A stretch of DNA of 64,000 nucleotides, taken from the NCBI GenBank assembly GCA_009993885.1, contig JAACSN010000009.1:1-64000 (forward strand). The letters are read 5' to 3'. Both the position numbers and the translations under genes were made by a program. The notes beneath the pieces were generated by a model, which saw only the letters and a list, made by a program, of their open reading frames with translations, was not told where the DNA came from and ran no database searches. Below, piece after piece: positions 52,714-63,670 of this stretch (position 1 is the stretch's first letter; each line of letters starts with the position of its first letter). The stretch comes from Alphaproteobacteria bacterium. GTDB lineage: Bacteria; Pseudomonadota; Alphaproteobacteria; Caedimonadales; UBA9215.

Positions 52714-52866
52714 GTATTTTTCTCCCTGTATCTCTCTCCTGTAGTATACAGGCTTTTTTTTATGAGTTCTAAAACTTTAAAAAAAAACTGTTTTTCTTGA
52801 CCTTTCCGTTTCAATGGATTAAAAATAGTTTAAGAGTGTGTCGGACGGTTTCTTAAGAAACGCCAA

Positions 52867-52900
52867 CCCCTTGAAAAAATTGCATGTAATTGCAATTTAT
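52867..52900 (+). promoter_or_regulatory. Probable sigma-32 promoter of groESL
   Basis: CCCCTTGAAA (52867-52876) matches the heat-shock -35 element, and CAATTTAT (52893-52900) is a plausible -10, with a 16-base gap. It lies about 80 bp before groES. An inverted repeat ATTGCA...TGCAAT (52879-52884, 52891-52896) sits in the spacer and reaches the -10. No CIRCE element (TTAGCACTC with its inverted copy) is seen. Confidence 0.55.
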
Positions 52901-52978
52901 ATGTGCTTTAAATAGAGTGCTGTAATCAGGCTCACTTTAAAGCCTTCTTTAGTCTAACAGATAGAGGAGATAAATCTC

Positions 52979-53269
52979 ATGAAGTTCAAACCCCTACACG
53001 ACCGCGTTCTTGTCCGCAGAATCGAGCAAAATTCTAAAACAAGCGGCGGCATTATTATTCCCGATAACGCAAAGGAAAAGCCTATCGAAGGCGAAATCCT
53101 AGCCGTTGGATCAGGTGCACGCGATGACTCCGGCGCTATTGTACCTTTGGATGTCAAAGTTGGCGATACCGTTATTTTCGGTAAATGGTCCGGCACAGAA
53201 ATTAAAATTGATAACGAAGATCTGCTCATTATGAAAGAGTCTGATATCTTTGGAATCAAAGCTGCTTAA
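52979..53269 (+). CDS. groES: Co-chaperonin GroES
   Basis: Heptameric lid of the GroEL chamber. The sequence [16 protein letters not shown]...[13 protein letters not shown]...[13 protein letters not shown] covers the family over its full 96 residues, with the mobile loop [18 protein letters not shown] precedes the ATG. groEL follows 93 bp downstream. Confidence 0.98.
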   Translation: MKFKPLHDRVLVRRIEQNSKTSGGIIIPDNAKEKPIEGEILAVGSGARDDSGAIVPLDVKVGDTVIFGKWSGTEIKIDNEDLLIMKESDIFGIKAA

Positions 53270-53350
53270 TTAATGCACCTATCCTTTAGGCAATGAAGGC
53301 CTTAAAACCTTCATCCTAAGGCAGGATAGCTGCAATTCTTTAATACTTAA

Positions 53351-55021
<1,671 letters not shown>

Positions 55022-55060
55022 TCCCCGCTCCCTTAACGCCAAAATTCCGGCTGTTTTTAA

Positions 55061-55097
55061 AAAAACCCTCGATAATCTTATCGGGGGTTTCTTTTTA
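55061..55097. terminator. Bidirectional intrinsic terminator
   Basis: Arms AAACCCTCGATAA (55063-55075) and TTATCGGGGGTTT (55078-55090) pair with one mismatch. A T-run follows on the plus strand, and A-rich sequence before it gives a T-run on the minus strand. It serves groEL and the convergent gene ending at 55098. Confidence 0.85.
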
Positions 55098-56063
55098 TTA
55101 ACGTCCTAAACATACTCTCAAAACGCGCCAAAAAAGCTCTAAGGGTTTTAAGAAAAAAGCGAAAAATGAAAAGCCGCTTTCAACTTCCTCCTCTTCCAAA
55201 AGAGCATTAGACGGGCTAAAATACTCGCTGTTCTTCTCTTCATCAAGGTCATCTTTCCTATCGGACGTCTGTTGTAAATAATCTTTAGGGGAAGGTCGTA
55301 GAAGGGAATCCGACAACGTATCTATATCTATATGGGTTTCAACAGGCATATGAAGCAGGTGGATTTCATCGCCGATAATATTTCTTAAAGCTTCATAGTA
55401 AAGAAAACCTAAAAGGTAAAAGCTATTATCATCTCCCATAATAATAGATTTTGGAATATAGCGGATTTCGTGCAAGAAACCACCCAACATATAGGCCTTA
55501 TAATGACCGGCAAAAAGCGTTCCTTGGATATAATATCCGTACTGTGTAAATTCTTGCTGTAAGCCGTCACTTGGAAAATCAAGCCTTATGGTAACATTAT
55601 CACTTGTAAACCCTACCGAGGTGTCCCCTAAAGACTCAACCAAATCATCACTCAGTTTCTTTAAAATTTTAGCATTCTCAGATCCGTTAGGCACATAAAT
55701 ACCCTGCCCTCGTGCCGTCAGCCTCAAAACCTTGAAACCTTCCTGCATCAAAGTTTGATAAACAGATACGGTGCACTCTTCCAAAGGATCACTTCCGCCG
55801 TTGGTTCGTACACTAAAGTAATCAAGATCTAAACAAACCAAAACATCGCCAGCCTCACATCCAAGGATTTCTTTGCGCTTGCGTGCTGTTTCCAAGACAG
55901 CATAAATGGATTTGATTCTTTGAAAATTTTCATAACTCTGAAGTGTTTTTAAAGGATTATGCCGTTCGCAATCCCCGTTCTCGTCTTGAGAGAAGTGGCA
56001 GGGAACTAACTCACTGCCTCGAAACCATAGTAAAATAAAAAGAAACCAAACCCTATTTTTCAT
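55098..56063 (-). CDS. Secreted HAD-like protein, DUF2608 type
   Basis: The ATG at 56063 follows GGAGGAG and gives 321 residues with a hydrophobic leader (MKNRVWFLFILLW). HAD-like motifs are visible: DLD at 79-81 in LVCLDLDYF, TAR at 116-118 in GFKVLRLTARG, Lys189 in GHYKAYML, and a DD pair at 211-212 in SIIMGDDNS. This fits the DUF2608 group of exported, HAD-related proteins known from intracellular bacteria such as Legionella and Chlamydia. The first Asp is Asp79 and the usual second Asp is Asp81, so activity is possible. Substrate unknown. Confidence 0.72.
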   Translation of the reverse strand: MKNRVWFLFILLWFRGSELVPCHFSQDENGDCERHNPLKTLQSYENFQRIKSIYAVLETARKRKEILGCEAGDVLVCLDLDYFSVRTNGGSDPLEECTVSVYQTLMQEGFKVLRLTARGQGIYVPNGSENAKILKKLSDDLVESLGDTSVGFTSDNVTIRLDFPSDGLQQEFTQYGYYIQGTLFAGHYKAYMLGGFLHEIRYIPKSIIMGDDNSFYLLGFLYYEALRNIIGDEIHLLHMPVETHIDIDTLSDSLLRPSPKDYLQQTSDRKDDLDEEKNSEYFSPSNALLEEEEVESGFSFFAFFLKPLELFWRVLRVCLGR

Positions 56064-56254
56064 AAAAAGTCTCCTCCCTGATTCAATCAAAAAAAGAAAA
56101 ATAGGATTTCATAGCCCCCCTATTTTTCTAAATTCTGCTAAACAAAATGCCACTCCTATAGGAAAGTGTTTTTGTCCTCATTTCTAAATGGTACACTATA
56201 AAAAGCTCTTCAGAAACCTCTTGCAAGGGCAGTCCGAAACACAGGTGAGATTAC

Positions 56255-58078
56255 ATGGAACAAGATCAAATCATTATTCTTCTGATTATTCTTTTAGCGC
56301 TCGTACTCTTTGTGTGGGAGAAGTGGCGTTATGACGTTGTTGCTTTGGGCGCTATGCTTTTTGGTGTTTTCCTAGGCGTTATTCCGGCAAACGATGCCTT
56401 TAGCGGTTTTGGACATCCGGCTGTTATTACCGTCGCTGCCGTTCTCATTCTCTCAAAAGCTTTAGGCAATAGCGGGGTAACCGATCTTATCGTCAGCACA
56501 CTTACACCCTTAACAGGTAATTTTTATCTTTATCTTTTTGCGCTCTGTTTCGTGGCGATGGTTCTTTCGGCCTTTATGAATAATGTCGGTGCCCTAGCCC
56601 TTTTAATGCCCGTTGCTATTGCGACATCAACGAAAGTCGGACGTTCTCCGTCTCTAATCCTGATGCCGCTTTCCTTTGCGTCTCTACTGGGGGGACTTGG
56701 AACCTTAATCGGCACCCCTCCCAATATTATTATTTCAACCTTTCGCGAACAGAGCCTTGGAGAGCCTTTTTCCATGTTTGATTTCTCACCCGTGGGCGGT
56801 ATTGTTGCTTTGGGCGGCCTTTTCTTTATTTGTCTCGTCGGGTGGCACCTTATTCCCAAAACGCGTGTTGTTAAACGCCCTTTACAAGACCTCTTGGATA
56901 TTAAAGGTTATGTTACGGAGATTCAGTTTAATACGGACTCTTCTCTGATCAATACCCGACATTCGCATTTAGAAGAGCTGGCAGAAAAAGCAAGTATCGA
57001 GATACTCGGACTGATTCGCCATGCGCAACGCTTTGTTGTCATCCCTAAAAATCAAGTCTATCAAGGCGGCGATATTCTCATTATAAATGCCGACCCGACG
57101 GACTTAGATCGTTTTTGTGCAAAATATAGTTTCACTATTAAAGGATCGGATGACTCGCAAAAAACCGAAAAGAATCGCGATAAAATCCTACCTTTTGGTT
57201 CGGAAAAAGAAAAGGAAGACATGGAGCTTATTGAAGTCGTCGTGGGATCTAATTCAGACGCTAATAATCGCCAAATTGGCGAAATCGGTTTTCGACGTCG
57301 CTACGGCATTAACTTATTAGGTGTGTCAAGGCAAGGACATTCCTATAAAGGCCCGTTAAAAGCGTTTGCTTTAAAAGTGGGGGATGTTTTATTACTTCGC
57401 GGAACAACAGAGCGTCTTGAAGCCATTGTTAGCACCTTAGGCTTTATGCCCCTAGCCGAACGTCGTCTTAAACTCGGGGGGCACAAAAACCTCTATAAAT
57501 CCATTAGTATTTTTGCTTTTGCCATCGGCTTAACAACTTTAAAGATTTTTCCGGCTCCCGTAGCCATGAGTGTCGGAGCCCTCCTTATGGTTCTCACAAA
57601 AACACTCAACCTCAAGGACTTTTACGATAGCATCGATTGGCCGATCATTATTTTACTGGGCTCTATGATTCCCATCAGCATGGCTTTCGAATACACCGGC
57701 GCTGCCAATTTTCTCGTTAAGTTTTTTATCGGAGAGAGTCCGACTCTGTCCCCCCTCTTTTTACTAACAACCATACTTATTTTAACGATGTTTTTAACGG
57801 ACATTATGAATAATGCAGCTACTGCGATCATTATGGCTCCCATTGCCGTCTCCATTGCTCAGAGCCTTGAGGTCAATCCGGATAGTTTCCTAATGGCCGT
57901 TGCAATCGGCGCTTCCAGTTCCTTTCTAACCCCTATCGGACACCAAAACAATGCCTTAATTCTAGGGCCGGGAGGGTATAAATTCAGTGATTATTGGCGT
58001 ATGGGTCTCCCCCTTGAAATTATTATTACACTTATTTCGATCCCCATGATTCTTATTGTCTGGCCTCTTCAGCCATAG
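56255..58078 (+). CDS. SLC13 family permease with RCK_C domains
   Basis: A 607-aa protein. Two membrane halves (about 1-190 and 410-605) carry the DASS/ArsB-type motifs, including FMNNVGALALLMPVAI and DIMNNAATAIIMAPIAVS, and the carboxy-terminal GHQNNALI. Two RCK_C (TrkA_C) domains sit in the middle (about 205-290 and 320-400), as in YfbS-like transporters. Substrates are likely di- or tricarboxylates or sulfate with sodium. The stop is only 4 bp before the first hipBA operator. Confidence 0.9.
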   Translation: MEQDQIIILLIILLALVLFVWEKWRYDVVALGAMLFGVFLGVIPANDAFSGFGHPAVITVAAVLILSKALGNSGVTDLIVSTLTPLTGNFYLYLFALCFVAMVLSAFMNNVGALALLMPVAIATSTKVGRSPSLILMPLSFASLLGGLGTLIGTPPNIIISTFREQSLGEPFSMFDFSPVGGIVALGGLFFICLVGWHLIPKTRVVKRPLQDLLDIKGYVTEIQFNTDSSLINTRHSHLEELAEKASIEILGLIRHAQRFVVIPKNQVYQGGDILIINADPTDLDRFCAKYSFTIKGSDDSQKTEKNRDKILPFGSEKEKEDMELIEVVVGSNSDANNRQIGEIGFRRRYGINLLGVSRQGHSYKGPLKAFALKVGDVLLLRGTTERLEAIVSTLGFMPLAERRLKLGGHKNLYKSISIFAFAIGLTTLKIFPAPVAMSVGALLMVLTKTLNLKDFYDSIDWPIIILLGSMIPISMAFEYTGAANFLVKFFIGESPTLSPLFLLTTILILTMFLTDIMNNAATAIIMAPIAVSIAQSLEVNPDSFLMAVAIGASSSFLTPIGHQNNALILGPGGYKFSDYWRMGLPLEIIITLISIPMILIVWPLQP

Positions 58079-58081
58079 AAA

Positions 58082-58197
58082 GTTACCGTTCGGTAACATT
58101 TCTTAGATAAAGGCACAAAAAAAGCAAAAAAGATCCCGAACGGTAACTTTTATTTGTTTTTCTCTTATTATCTGTCATAATGTTACTGTACGGTAAC
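58082..58197 (+). promoter_or_regulatory. hipBA control region with three operators 50 bp apart
   Basis: Three 16-bp palindromic sites share the pattern GTTACCGNNCGGTAAC: 58082-58097 (GTTACCGTTCGGTAAC), 58132-58147 (GATCCCGAACGGTAAC) and 58182-58197 (GTTACTGTACGGTAAC). Their starts are exactly 50 bp apart. A possible promoter (TTGTTT at 58154-58159, CATAAT at 58176-58181, 16-base gap) places the third operator over the transcription start. HipB-type autorepression is the obvious reading. Confidence 0.75.
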
Positions 58198-58215
58198 AAA
58201 GAAAAAGATTGCCAC

Positions 58216-58440
58216 ATGCAGACTCAGATCACAAATATAAGGACTTTAGGGGCTCTTATAAAAGAGGCTCGAAAATCACAAACCCTCACCCAAGAAGACC
58301 TTGCAGGCATAACCCTAACAGGGCGGCGCTTTATCGTGGATTTAGAAAACGGTAAAGAAACTGCTGAAATTGGAAAAGTCCTACAGGTTCTAAATGCTCT
58401 CGGTATTGCCTTAACGGCGAGTGCAACATGGAAAGATTAA
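58216..58440 (+). CDS. hipB: HipB-like antitoxin, HTH XRE-type regulator
   Basis: A 74-residue Cro/C1-type protein with a helix-turn-helix (RTLGALIKEARKSQTLTQEDLAGITLTGRRFIVDLENGKE). It is expected to bind the upstream palindromes and neutralise HipA. The ATG at 58216 is preferred: the earlier in-frame ATG at 58180 lies inside the third operator and next to the -10. It is 3 bp before hipA. Confidence 0.88.
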   Translation: MQTQITNIRTLGALIKEARKSQTLTQEDLAGITLTGRRFIVDLENGKETAEIGKVLQVLNALGIALTASATWKD

Positions 58441-58443
58441 CCA

Positions 58444-59718
58444 ATGTTAGATAAGAATAAAAGCAACGAGACTGCGCCTTTAACTGTTTTCCTCCACGGA
58501 ATACAGATCGGTAAACTTTACTCTCACAAAGACGGAGAGCTTTCCTTTGCCTATAATAAGTCCTATCTGATCACCCCAAAAGCTTCAAAACTATCAGCCT
58601 CGCTTCCCTTGCAAGAAGCCCCCTTTGATCATGGTCCGACCTTTGCTTTTTTTACGGGTCTCTTACCCGACGAGTACGTGCGCAAACGCCTCGCCCGTTA
58701 TCTTGGACTTTCTGAAAAAAATACTTTTGCCCTCTTAAAAGAAATTGGCGGAGAATGTGCCGGAGCCGTCTCTTTATATCCGAAAGGTCAATCCCCTGAC
58801 AAACAAATAAAATCAACATACCGTATCTTGGAAAACCCGGAAGCACACGATATTTTATCTCACCTTGATAAGCGCCCTATGCTCGCCGGAGAAGACGACA
58901 TCCGTATTTCAGGGGCCGGTGCTCAAAATAAACTCATTATTTCTCTAATTCGGGACAAAGTTGCTATTCCTACGGGTAATACCCCCTCAACACACATCAT
59001 TAAACCCGCCATTAAAGATATTGCCCATTCTGTTCACAACAAGTTCTTTTGCATGAAATTAGCCAAGGCCGTTGGACTTCCGGTCCCGGAAGTTTATATC
59101 CGTTGGCTAGAACATGAACCGTATTATCTGATTGAACGCTATGACCGCGTCCCTTCAAAGGAGGGTCACATAAAACGTCTCCATCAAGAAGACTTTTGTC
59201 AAGCTCTTCACATTCCGGCAGAACAAAAATATGAAAGCGAAGGCGGACCCGGCCTTGCGCAATGTTTTGCTTTCTTAGATCAACGCTTATCTTCGGGAAA
59301 CATGGCAGGACGCAATAAAATCACCCTATTGGAAGGGGTCATTTTCAATTTCCTTATCGGAAACGGAGATGCCCACGGAAAGAATTTTTCCTTGCTCTAT
59401 CAAGGAGAAACCGAATCCCTTGCCCCCTTCTATGATATGATGAGCACGGTTATTTATACAGGAGCCTTCAAAGCAAAGATGGCTATGAAATTAGCCGGGC
59501 AAAGCAAATTCAAAGATGTTGTCCTCCGCCATTTTGAACGCTTGGGAGATACGATTGGATTTCGCCGAAATTTTGTGAGAAAAAAAGTGGAAAGTCTCAC
59601 AAAAAAAACCTTAAAAGAAGCAACTCTTTTACGAGAGAAACTTAATAGCGATAACAATACGGCCTCCCCTATTTATGATGAGATCCTCGAAACCATCATC
59701 AAACACAGCCGGATTTAA
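58444..59718 (+). CDS. hipA: HipA-type Ser/Thr kinase toxin
   Basis: Kinase that in E. coli phosphorylates glutamyl-tRNA synthetase and causes growth arrest and persistence. Motifs: the Ser/Gly loop RISGAGAQNKL (Ser156 matches the autophosphorylation site), catalytic Asp309 in FLIGNGDAHGKNFSLL, and YDMMST (Asp331) for metal binding. Length is 424 aa with an N-terminal HipA_N domain (about 15-110). All catalytic residues are present, so it appears active. hipB precedes it by 3 bp. Confidence 0.92.
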   Translation: MLDKNKSNETAPLTVFLHGIQIGKLYSHKDGELSFAYNKSYLITPKASKLSASLPLQEAPFDHGPTFAFFTGLLPDEYVRKRLARYLGLSEKNTFALLKEIGGECAGAVSLYPKGQSPDKQIKSTYRILENPEAHDILSHLDKRPMLAGEDDIRISGAGAQNKLIISLIRDKVAIPTGNTPSTHIIKPAIKDIAHSVHNKFFCMKLAKAVGLPVPEVYIRWLEHEPYYLIERYDRVPSKEGHIKRLHQEDFCQALHIPAEQKYESEGGPGLAQCFAFLDQRLSSGNMAGRNKITLLEGVIFNFLIGNGDAHGKNFSLLYQGETESLAPFYDMMSTVIYTGAFKAKMAMKLAGQSKFKDVVLRHFERLGDTIGFRRNFVRKKVESLTKKTLKEATLLREKLNSDNNTASPIYDEILETIIKHSRI

Positions 59719-59773
59719 AAGTTTTTTCACCCCTAAAAATGAATCTCCGGCGAGAAGGAGCCTCGGTTTTATA

Positions 59774-59810
59774 AAAAAACCCCTCTTCTGATTAGAAGGG
59801 GGGGTTTTTC
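59774..59810. terminator. Bidirectional intrinsic terminator
   Basis: AAAAACCCCTCTTCT and AGAAGGGGGGGTTTTT form a long hairpin with a 5-base loop. T-runs occur on both strands, so it ends both hipA and the convergent nrdJ. Confidence 0.8.
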
Positions 59811-59836
59811 TAAGGCTATCGTCACTTCAAAAAATC

Positions 59837-62800
59837 TTAAGAACAACCGCTCGTTGATCCGCAGGTCACACACTTCATACACGTTCCATTGCGAACAAGG
59901 GTAAAGTTACCGCAATCCCCACATGAGTCGCCTTCAAAGCCTTTCATTTTAGCCTCGGCAATTTGCGCTTTTGAGGAAGTCGAAGCTACGCTCGTTGTCG
60001 TTATTGTTGACGATAAAATAGCTGTTTTGCTCCCACCGGCCGCGGCGGAAGCTATTACTTCATTTTTTTCAACAACTTGCTTGGAAAAGTCTTGATTCAT
60101 GTTTGCCGTTTTATTATGCAAAATATGAAGATTGCTTCGGATAAAGCCGCTACTGGCAAAAGGATTTGAAAAGGCTTGCATAGCTTCTTGGGCTTCTTGA
60201 GAGGTTTCCGTTTGCTTACCTTCAGCGCGACCGTTGCCGACGGTATCAGACATAAGTTTTTCTGCATCAACATGGGCAAGATCCGTTCGACCGAGATAAG
60301 AAATGGCAAGTTCTCGGAAGATATAATCCAAAATAGACGTTGCCATACGAATAGCTTGGTTTCCTTGAACAAGACCGGCCGGCTCAAACTTCGTGAAAGA
60401 AAAAGCGTCCACATATTCTTCCAAAGGCACACCGTATTGAAGGCCTAAAGAAATCGCCATAGCAAAATTATTCATCAAGCTTCTAAAAGCAGCGCCTTCT
60501 TTATGCATATCAATAAAGATTTCACCAATGCGGCCGTCTTGAAATTCTCCCGTACGAAGATATATATTATGCCCGCCGACAACTGCCTTTTGCGTATAGC
60601 CTTTTCGACGGTTAGGAAGCCTTTTACGCTCGGGCTTATGAACAATCTTTTCAATAATCTTTTCAACCACACGCTCGGCTACTTGAACGGTCTGTGCCGT
60701 CTTACCTTGAGTTGAGAACTCTATGGCATCGCTTTCGGCATCGCCGTCCTCGTCATCACCAAACAGAACAGATGAATTTAAGGGTTGAGAAAGCTTTGAG
60801 CCGTCACGATAAAGGGCATTACACTTTAGACCCAATTCCCAAGACAGCATATAGGCTTCCTTACATTCGTCCACCGTGGCAGAATTCGGCATGTTAACGG
60901 TCTTGGAAATAGAACCGCTGATAAAGGGTTGAACCGCTGCCATCATACGAATGTGGGATTCCGTTGATAAAAAGCGTTTCCCCGTACGACCGCAAGGATT
61001 CGCACAATCAAATACGGCAAGATCAGCTTCTTTAAGATGGGGAGCCCCTTCAAGGGTCATAGTCCCTGAACAATAGCTATTGGCAGCTTCAATATCCTTG
61101 GGGGAAAAGTTAAGGTAGGTCAGGACATCAAGGTTTTCATCAAGAAGCTGAGCATCGGTCATTTTAAGAGTCTCTTTGCAGAATTTTTCGCCAAGAGACC
61201 ATTTGTTAAACACAAACCGGATGTCAAAAGCACTCTTTAGATCAGGCTCGAGACTTTCCAAAATCTTATCGGTAAATCCCTTCTCTTTAAGACTCTCAAA
61301 GTTAATCTTCGGCGCCTCTTTTAAAGTTCCCGTACCGACGGCATAGTTGGTGATATCTGTAATTTGTTTCTCACTATATCCCATTTTCTTTAAGGAACGA
61401 GGAACCATGCGGTTAATGATTTTAAAGTAACCCCCGCCTGCTAGTTTTTTGAATTTCACTAAAGCGAAATCAGGTTCAACACCCGTTGTATCGCAATCCA
61501 TCACAAGACCGATCGTGCCTGTAGGCGCAATAACGGTTGTCTGTGCATTACGGTAACCGTATGTTTCACCAAGGCTCACAGCCTCATCCCACGCTTTTTT
61601 AGCTTCCTTGGAAAGAGAAGGAATAGAAATAGATTTATGATCCAACGGCACCGGCTTTTTGCCCAGTTTTTCATAGCCTGAGGCTTTACCGTAAGCGGCC
61701 GTATGATGATTTTTCATCACACGCATCATATGTTTTTTATTAGCCTCATAACGTACGAACGGGCCTTGTTCTTTGGCCATTTCAGCAGACGTCGCATAAG
61801 AATATCCTGTCATAATAGAGGCAAGAGCACCCCCGACGGCACGGCCTTCTTCGCTATCATAAGGTATCCCGAGCCCCATCAACAAACCGCCGAGGTTAGC
61901 ATACCCAAGGCCTGTCGTGCGGTAATTATAGGTTCCCTCTGCAATTTCTTTCGAGGGCGCTTGACACATTTTAACGGAAATTTCCAAGGTCAACATCCAA
62001 AGACGAATAGCATATTTGTAGGCTTCGACATCAAAGGTTTTTCCCTGTGATTCAAGGTCACAAAACTGTACAAGGTTAAGGGACGCAAGGTTACACGCCG
62101 TATCATCCAAGAACATATATTCCGAGCAAGGATTGGAGGCGTTGATGGTGCCGTCTTCGGGACACGTATGCCACTCGTTAATGGTCGTATCAAACTGAAT
62201 ACCGGGGTCTGCACAAGCCCACGCCGCATAAGACACTTGATCCCAAAGATCGCGGGCATTAACGGTTTTATGGACGGCTCCGTCGGTTCGACGTAGCAGA
62301 TCCCAAGACTCCCCTTTTTCAGCTTTCTCAAGGAATGCATTTGTTACCCGAACAGAGTTATTGGAGTTCTGACCGGAAACCGTGAAATACGCTTCCGAAT
62401 CCCAATCGGTATTATAGGTATCAAAGACAACAGAGGTGTAGCCTTGTTTTGCGATTTGGATAATACGATTCATATAGTTTGCGGGAACGTTATCGCGTCG
62501 AGCAGCCTTCAAAGCCCTTTTCAGGTTCTCGTTGGTTTGAGGCTCAAAGCGAGCATCGGTAGAACCCAGTTGACAAGCTTGCATAATGGCATCAAGGTGC
62601 TTTTTTGTAATTTGAGAGCCGACAACAAGGGACAAAACCTTTTGCTCTTCTTTAACCTTCCAATTGATATACTCTTCAATATCAGGGTGATCAATATTCA
62701 AGGTCACCATCTTAGCGGCGCGTCTGGTTGTGCCCCCGGATTTTATAGAGCCGGCCGCCCGATCACCAATACGCAAAAAACTCATGATGCCGGAAGACTC

Positions 62801-63529
62801 TCCGCCACCGGAAAGGGTTTCCCCTTTACCGCGAATATTAGAAAAGTTCGTCCCCGTTCCGGAGCCGTATTTAAATAAACGAGCTTCCCTCACCCATAGA
62901 TCCATAATGCCCCCGTCCTGCACCAGATCATCCTTGATGCTTTGGATAAAGCATGCATGGGGTTGAGGACGTTCATAAGCCGATGTAGATTGCCTCACTT
63001 TGCCCGTTTTATGCTCGACATAATAATGTCCTTGACCTGGGCCGTCAATGCCATAGGCCCAGTGGAGGCCCGTGTTAAACCATTGAGGAGAATTCGGCGC
63101 AGCACGTTGGGTTGCCAACATATAACGCATTTCGTCATAATAGGCTTTTGCATCTTCTTCCGAAGAAAAATAACCGCCTTTCCACCCCCAATAAGCCCAT
63201 GTTCCCGCCAAACGATCGAAGACTTGTTTTGCAGAAACCTCACAAGTGGTTTCTGTGGATTTAGCTTCATCCATGACATGGCGAGACAACCATGCAGGAA
63301 CCCCCTCCTCGGGCAAAGCTTTTAAAGCTTTCGGTACACCCGCCTTGCGGAAATATTTTTGGGCAACGACATCACACGCAACTTGAGTCCAAGATGCAGG
63401 AACCTCAAAATCTTTTAAGCTAAAAACCACGGATCCGTCCGGATTTTTAATCTCACTTGTTGCTTTTCGAAAAGAGATCATGTCATATGGAGAAGAGCCG
63501 GACTCGGTGAAGTGGCGGGCGATTTTCAT
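59837..63529 (-). CDS. nrdJ: Vitamin B12-dependent ribonucleotide reductase, class II
   Basis: Makes deoxyribonucleotides using adenosylcobalamin and works with or without oxygen. The 1230-aa length is typical of the large class II form. The active-site region shows [18 protein letters not shown] and [19 protein letters not shown], the thiyl-radical and Glu motif. The C-terminal zinc-type segment has CGDCGNF, CMKC and CGSTSGC, with the final cysteine pair used for re-reduction. GAGGAA precedes the ATG. Because it needs B12 and no cobalamin gene is in the window, uptake of the cofactor is likely. Confidence 0.96.
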   Translation of the reverse strand: MKIARHFTESGSSPYDMISFRKATSEIKNPDGSVVFSLKDFEVPASWTQVACDVVAQKYFRKAGVPKALKALPEEGVPAWLSRHVMDEAKSTETTCEVSAKQVFDRLAGTWAYWGWKGGYFSSEEDAKAYYDEMRYMLATQRAAPNSPQWFNTGLHWAYGIDGPGQGHYYVEHKTGKVRQSTSAYERPQPHACFIQSIKDDLVQDGGIMDLWVREARLFKYGSGTGTNFSNIRGKGETLSGGGESSGIMSFLRIGDRAAGSIKSGGTTRRAAKMVTLNIDHPDIEEYINWKVKEEQKVLSLVVGSQITKKHLDAIMQACQLGSTDARFEPQTNENLKRALKAARRDNVPANYMNRIIQIAKQGYTSVVFDTYNTDWDSEAYFTVSGQNSNNSVRVTNAFLEKAEKGESWDLLRRTDGAVHKTVNARDLWDQVSYAAWACADPGIQFDTTINEWHTCPEDGTINASNPCSEYMFLDDTACNLASLNLVQFCDLESQGKTFDVEAYKYAIRLWMLTLEISVKMCQAPSKEIAEGTYNYRTTGLGYANLGGLLMGLGIPYDSEEGRAVGGALASIMTGYSYATSAEMAKEQGPFVRYEANKKHMMRVMKNHHTAAYGKASGYEKLGKKPVPLDHKSISIPSLSKEAKKAWDEAVSLGETYGYRNAQTTVIAPTGTIGLVMDCDTTGVEPDFALVKFKKLAGGGYFKIINRMVPRSLKKMGYSEKQITDITNYAVGTGTLKEAPKINFESLKEKGFTDKILESLEPDLKSAFDIRFVFNKWSLGEKFCKETLKMTDAQLLDENLDVLTYLNFSPKDIEAANSYCSGTMTLEGAPHLKEADLAVFDCANPCGRTGKRFLSTESHIRMMAAVQPFISGSISKTVNMPNSATVDECKEAYMLSWELGLKCNALYRDGSKLSQPLNSSVLFGDDEDGDAESDAIEFSTQGKTAQTVQVAERVVEKIIEKIVHKPERKRLPNRRKGYTQKAVVGGHNIYLRTGEFQDGRIGEIFIDMHKEGAAFRSLMNNFAMAISLGLQYGVPLEEYVDAFSFTKFEPAGLVQGNQAIRMATSILDYIFRELAISYLGRTDLAHVDAEKLMSDTVGNGRAEGKQTETSQEAQEAMQAFSNPFASSGFIRSNLHILHNKTANMNQDFSKQVVEKNEVIASAAAGGSKTAILSSTITTTSVASTSSKAQIAEAKMKGFEGDSCGDCGNFTLVRNGTCMKCVTCGSTSGCS

Positions 63530-63572
63530 GGGGGGATTCCTCTAATTTAACTTAATTGTTTTTTTCTTTGAA

Positions 63573-63621
63573 AATCAACATATAGTATCAATAGTCGCTC
63601 ATAGGGTACTATATGTAGTTA
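63573..63621 (-). promoter_or_regulatory. NrdR-box-like pair upstream of nrdJ
   Basis: CATATAGTA (63579-63587) and TACTATATG (63607-63615) form a perfect 9-bp inverted repeat. Each arm is part of a 16-bp site (63573-63588 and 63606-63621) that matches the NrdR consensus ACACwATATATwGTGT at about 11-12 positions. The centres are 33 bp apart, close to three helical turns, the spacing usual for NrdR pairs. They lie 44-92 bp before nrdJ. Confidence 0.5.
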
Positions 63622-63670
63622 TTACACCTCTGATAGTGGGCAACTTAAACGACATCGTCAATAGGAAAAA

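Noticed and set aside
52801-52978. CIRCE operator for HrcA upstream of groES
   Set aside because: The TTAGCACTC inverted pair is absent; only single fragments such as GAGTGC occur.
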